From contig JACJYK010000001.1 in the NCBI GenBank assembly GCA_020636135.1, positions 372,001-436,000 on the forward strand: DNA of 64,000 nt, read 5' to 3'. This stretch comes from Lewinellaceae bacterium (GTDB lineage: Bacteria > Bacteroidota > Bacteroidia > Chitinophagales > Saprospiraceae). The notes beneath the pieces were generated by a model. The model was given only the letters and a program-made list of their open reading frames with translations. It searched no databases and was not told the DNA's origin. Below are positions 63,301 to 64,000 of the stretch, piece by piece (within the stretch, counting starts at the first letter, position 1; each line of letters starts with the position of its first letter). The position numbers were made by a program, and so were the translations under genes.

Positions 63301-63393
63301 TCATTGCAACTGCCTGAACTTGCTGCCGGAACCTACGTGTTGCGGGTGAATGTAAATGGCCAGCAGGGCATCGTTAAGCTGACGAGGTTCTGA
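60301..63393 (+). CDS. Secreted M4 (thermolysin-like) metalloprotease with type IX sorting domain
   Basis: This 1030-residue protein begins with a signal peptide (YILICLLAGAWVAGLAQ; ATGs at codons 1, 2 and 4 are all possible). An FTP/PepSY propeptide covers about residues 80-260. The catalytic domain has HEMSH (His444, Glu445, His448) and Glu468 in NESFADVFG, 20 residues on as in thermolysin, with the transition-state His in NGGVHINSG. A predicted beta-propeller follows (about 635-930), then a type A sorting domain (AYPNPVTDRVLVSLEL to KLTRF). It degrades extracellular protein. Confidence 0.94.
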   Translation: MMHMNHHRYILICLLAGAWVAGLAQDKFHRPIYHTGQPVPALQPIRKTWKDPGQVRALPQFQPATLFWQNDYQILSAQYDKTSLFIEAKDQLSGKRNRPDAKDALQLLSAVGLQVPFSEIATEADDLGWRHTHFQQMYAGYPVYGGEVIIHQSNQGMVRILGQVKRAKSAAGAATFLGPKLNAEAAIKQGFQDVGRYTEVLDQLPEIPGLPKVERQTANLVVWMEGEQPKLAWHLQIVPNWYGSWDYFIDANTGEVLESHTNRCTLNHELNHSGNHSHYAAPEGDPLDGATKGTGKDLAGVTREVNGYQENGTFYMVDASRPMFSTIGTDTEQPEGVIWTFNAQNSNPNKNFNAVTVTSATNTWSDAKAVSAHYNGSVAYEYFRQTFGRNSINGLGGNIVSFINVVDDDNSQMDNAFWNNTAMFYGNGKDAFKPLAQGLDVAGHEMSHGVIQNSAGLDYVNESGAMNESFADVFGVLIDRDDWTIGEDVVLTSVFKSGALRNMQDPHNGGSKLGDNGWQPAHYSERYTGSQDNGGVHINSGIPNFAFYKIASKIGKETAEQIYYRALTKYLTRSSNFVDLRNAVLASATDIQGSNSASIAIINTAFDEVGIGSTGGSEKPTDVGENTGEEYVVIVSNEDGNLYLATTAGEIISDALSDNPPLSRPSMTDDGTVLVYVSQDNIMRYISFDWQQGQYGSDVLDDQVPWRNVVISKDGNRLAALTKEEDNLIYVYDFNLQQFPAFELTNPTYTEGISTGDVLRADAMEFDFTGEYLVYDCESQLKNANGADVTYWDIGFLHVFDVASNQFAEGSIQKLFAGLPPNTSVGNPTFSKNSPYIIAFELIDESNAEPTIYLLGGNLETGQVDTILENNTLSYPNFSTADDRLLVNTDVTELFIFTRTDLYQVPLASDKISLGGNPSEFLQNAQWGYWFATGSRVLTKIVKELAPSYALKAYPNPVTDRVLVSLELEKSAEVNYQLFNLYGQQIATWRELESPGKVQRSLQLPELAAGTYVLRVNVNGQQGIVKLTRF

Positions 63394-63418
63394 TTTGTGG
63401 TAATTAAAAGTATAATTG

Positions 63419-63452
63419 TGCCCTGTCAGGATCCTGGCAGGGCATTTTTTTT
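63419..63452 (+). terminator. Intrinsic terminator after the M4 protease
   Basis: TGCCCTGTCAGG pairs with CCTGGCAGGGCA (12 bp, one G-U) around a minimal loop. Eight Ts follow. It stands 26 bases after the stop codon. Confidence 0.85.
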
Positions 63453-63473
63453 GACTTTATTGGTAAATAGTTC

Positions 63474-64000
63474 TTACTCCCGCTCGCGCTCACTTAATGC
63501 ATACAATGCAAAGGTGCCCAGCCAGTGTTCTCCGGCGTAGTCGCCATCGGTAATGTTTGCCAGGCTGGTAGCCAGGTGCTCATCGGCCAGTGCTCTCAAT
63601 TCGGCCGAGCGTGCCGGCAGTTTTCTGGCCAGGATGTAGAGACACCACGCACGGCTGAAATTGAGACCATCCAGGTGTACAAGTTTGCCGTCGGAGCGAT
63701 CACTGACCCGGGCCGGCGTTAAACTGCCAAGATCGGGCAGGAAAGCAGAAAACCAGGTCTGAAAGGACCGTTCCGGCAAAACCTCAGCCATAAGCGCGGC
63801 TTCTTCCAGGCAGGGAGAAAGGAAATCGAACCCGCCGGGTTCCCAGCTGACTGGACAGTTTTGGTCCTGTTCAAAAAAGTACTTCGCGCGTCGCTCGATG
63901 GCATGTTGCAGGCTGGTGTCACCAACCGTCAGGGCATAATCCAGAGCCATGGTCAGCCCAAAAGCGGTATTGGGATGTTCGCCTGTCCTGACCGGGTACA
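63474..64000 (-). CDS. DUF2891 family protein (5' end beyond the window)
   Basis: The minus-strand frame is open from the window edge to a stop at 63474. It contains YPVRTGEHPNTAFGLT before an internal ATG at 63950, so that ATG is not the start. HP/TGEH and LDYALTVGDTSL segments and a long helical remainder match DUF2891, a helical-barrel family of unknown function (possible sugar enzymes). It converges with the M4 protease gene. Only the C-terminal 175 or so residues are present. Confidence 0.85.
   Translation of the reverse strand, partial: YPVRTGEHPNTAFGLTMALDYALTVGDTSLQHAIERRAKYFFEQDQNCPVSWEPGGFDFLSPCLEEAALMAEVLPERSFQTWFSAFLPDLGSLTPARVSDRSDGKLVHLDGLNFSRAWCLYILARKLPARSAELRALADEHLATSLANITDGDYAGEHWLGTFALYALSERERE

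Overview
The window looks like a chromosomal piece of a Bacteroidota bacterium, most likely of the class Saprospiria (a Saprospiraceae-like organism). This rests on sequence features. Large secreted proteins carry type IX secretion C-terminal sorting domains of type A (26538-33326 and 60301-63393) and of the gliding-motility type B form (48113-49762). There is a giant HYR/PKD repeat adhesin, a SusB-like GH97 glucosidase, a vSGLT-type sugar symporter and Bacteroidota-type TAnnTTTG promoter boxes. Purine-rich Shine-Dalgarno sequences are mostly lacking. No phage, plasmid, insertion sequence or CRISPR array is visible; the gene content is that of a stable chromosome with many intergenic simple repeats.

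Layout. 1-6.5 kb: a carbohydrate or sugar-acid catabolic cluster (SSS symporter, two short-chain dehydrogenases, a 3-keto-L-gulonate-6-phosphate decarboxylase-like enzyme, a zinc-type alcohol dehydrogenase and a sugar isomerase/epimerase). 6.6-9.6 kb: a TetR regulator with two self-operators, followed by an ABC-2 export system. 9.6-15.9 kb: exported enzymes (M61 peptidase, GH97 glucosidase, Tat-exported alpha/beta hydrolase) and one unknown. 16.2-17.6 kb: an arsS/AhpD-like arsenosugar pair. 17.7-22.2 kb: tesB, then a translationally coupled trio (GH3-remnant/beta-lactamase fusion, MpaB-type oxygenase, DUF5995), divergent from the D-Ala-D-Ala carboxypeptidase dacB. 24-25.5 kb: a CnoX-like thioredoxin and a coiled-coil envelope protein. 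25.5-26.5 kb: a gene-free stretch with several intrinsic-terminator-like hairpins. 26.5-33.3 kb: the giant HYR protein. 33.7-40.2 kb: galE with sglT, a prohibitin, a GT9 glycosyltransferase and an aldehyde dehydrogenase.

40.7-48.1 kb holds a complete histidine operon, hisG-D-C-B-H-A-F-IE, on the minus strand. It is headed by a leader peptide with six consecutive His codons and a strong attenuator, and a tRNA-Phe gene lies only 24 bases upstream of the leader. This is the clearest regulatory system in the window. 48.1-55.1 kb: a lectin-domain secreted protein, a degenerate MtfA-like protein, a tandem jelly-roll protein, a retropepsin-like protease and a two-component system. 55.2-64 kb: ogt, aspS, small exported proteins, an NlpC/P60-like protein, a fatty acid hydroxylase, a lipoprotein coupled to a secreted M4 metalloprotease, and a partial DUF2891 gene.

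Many intergenic regions are filled by short tandem repeats. Four unrelated arrays share an exact 7-base period, two distant arrays share one 9-base unit in opposite orientation, and there are REP-like palindromes. These arrays also create spurious open frames, which I have left out.
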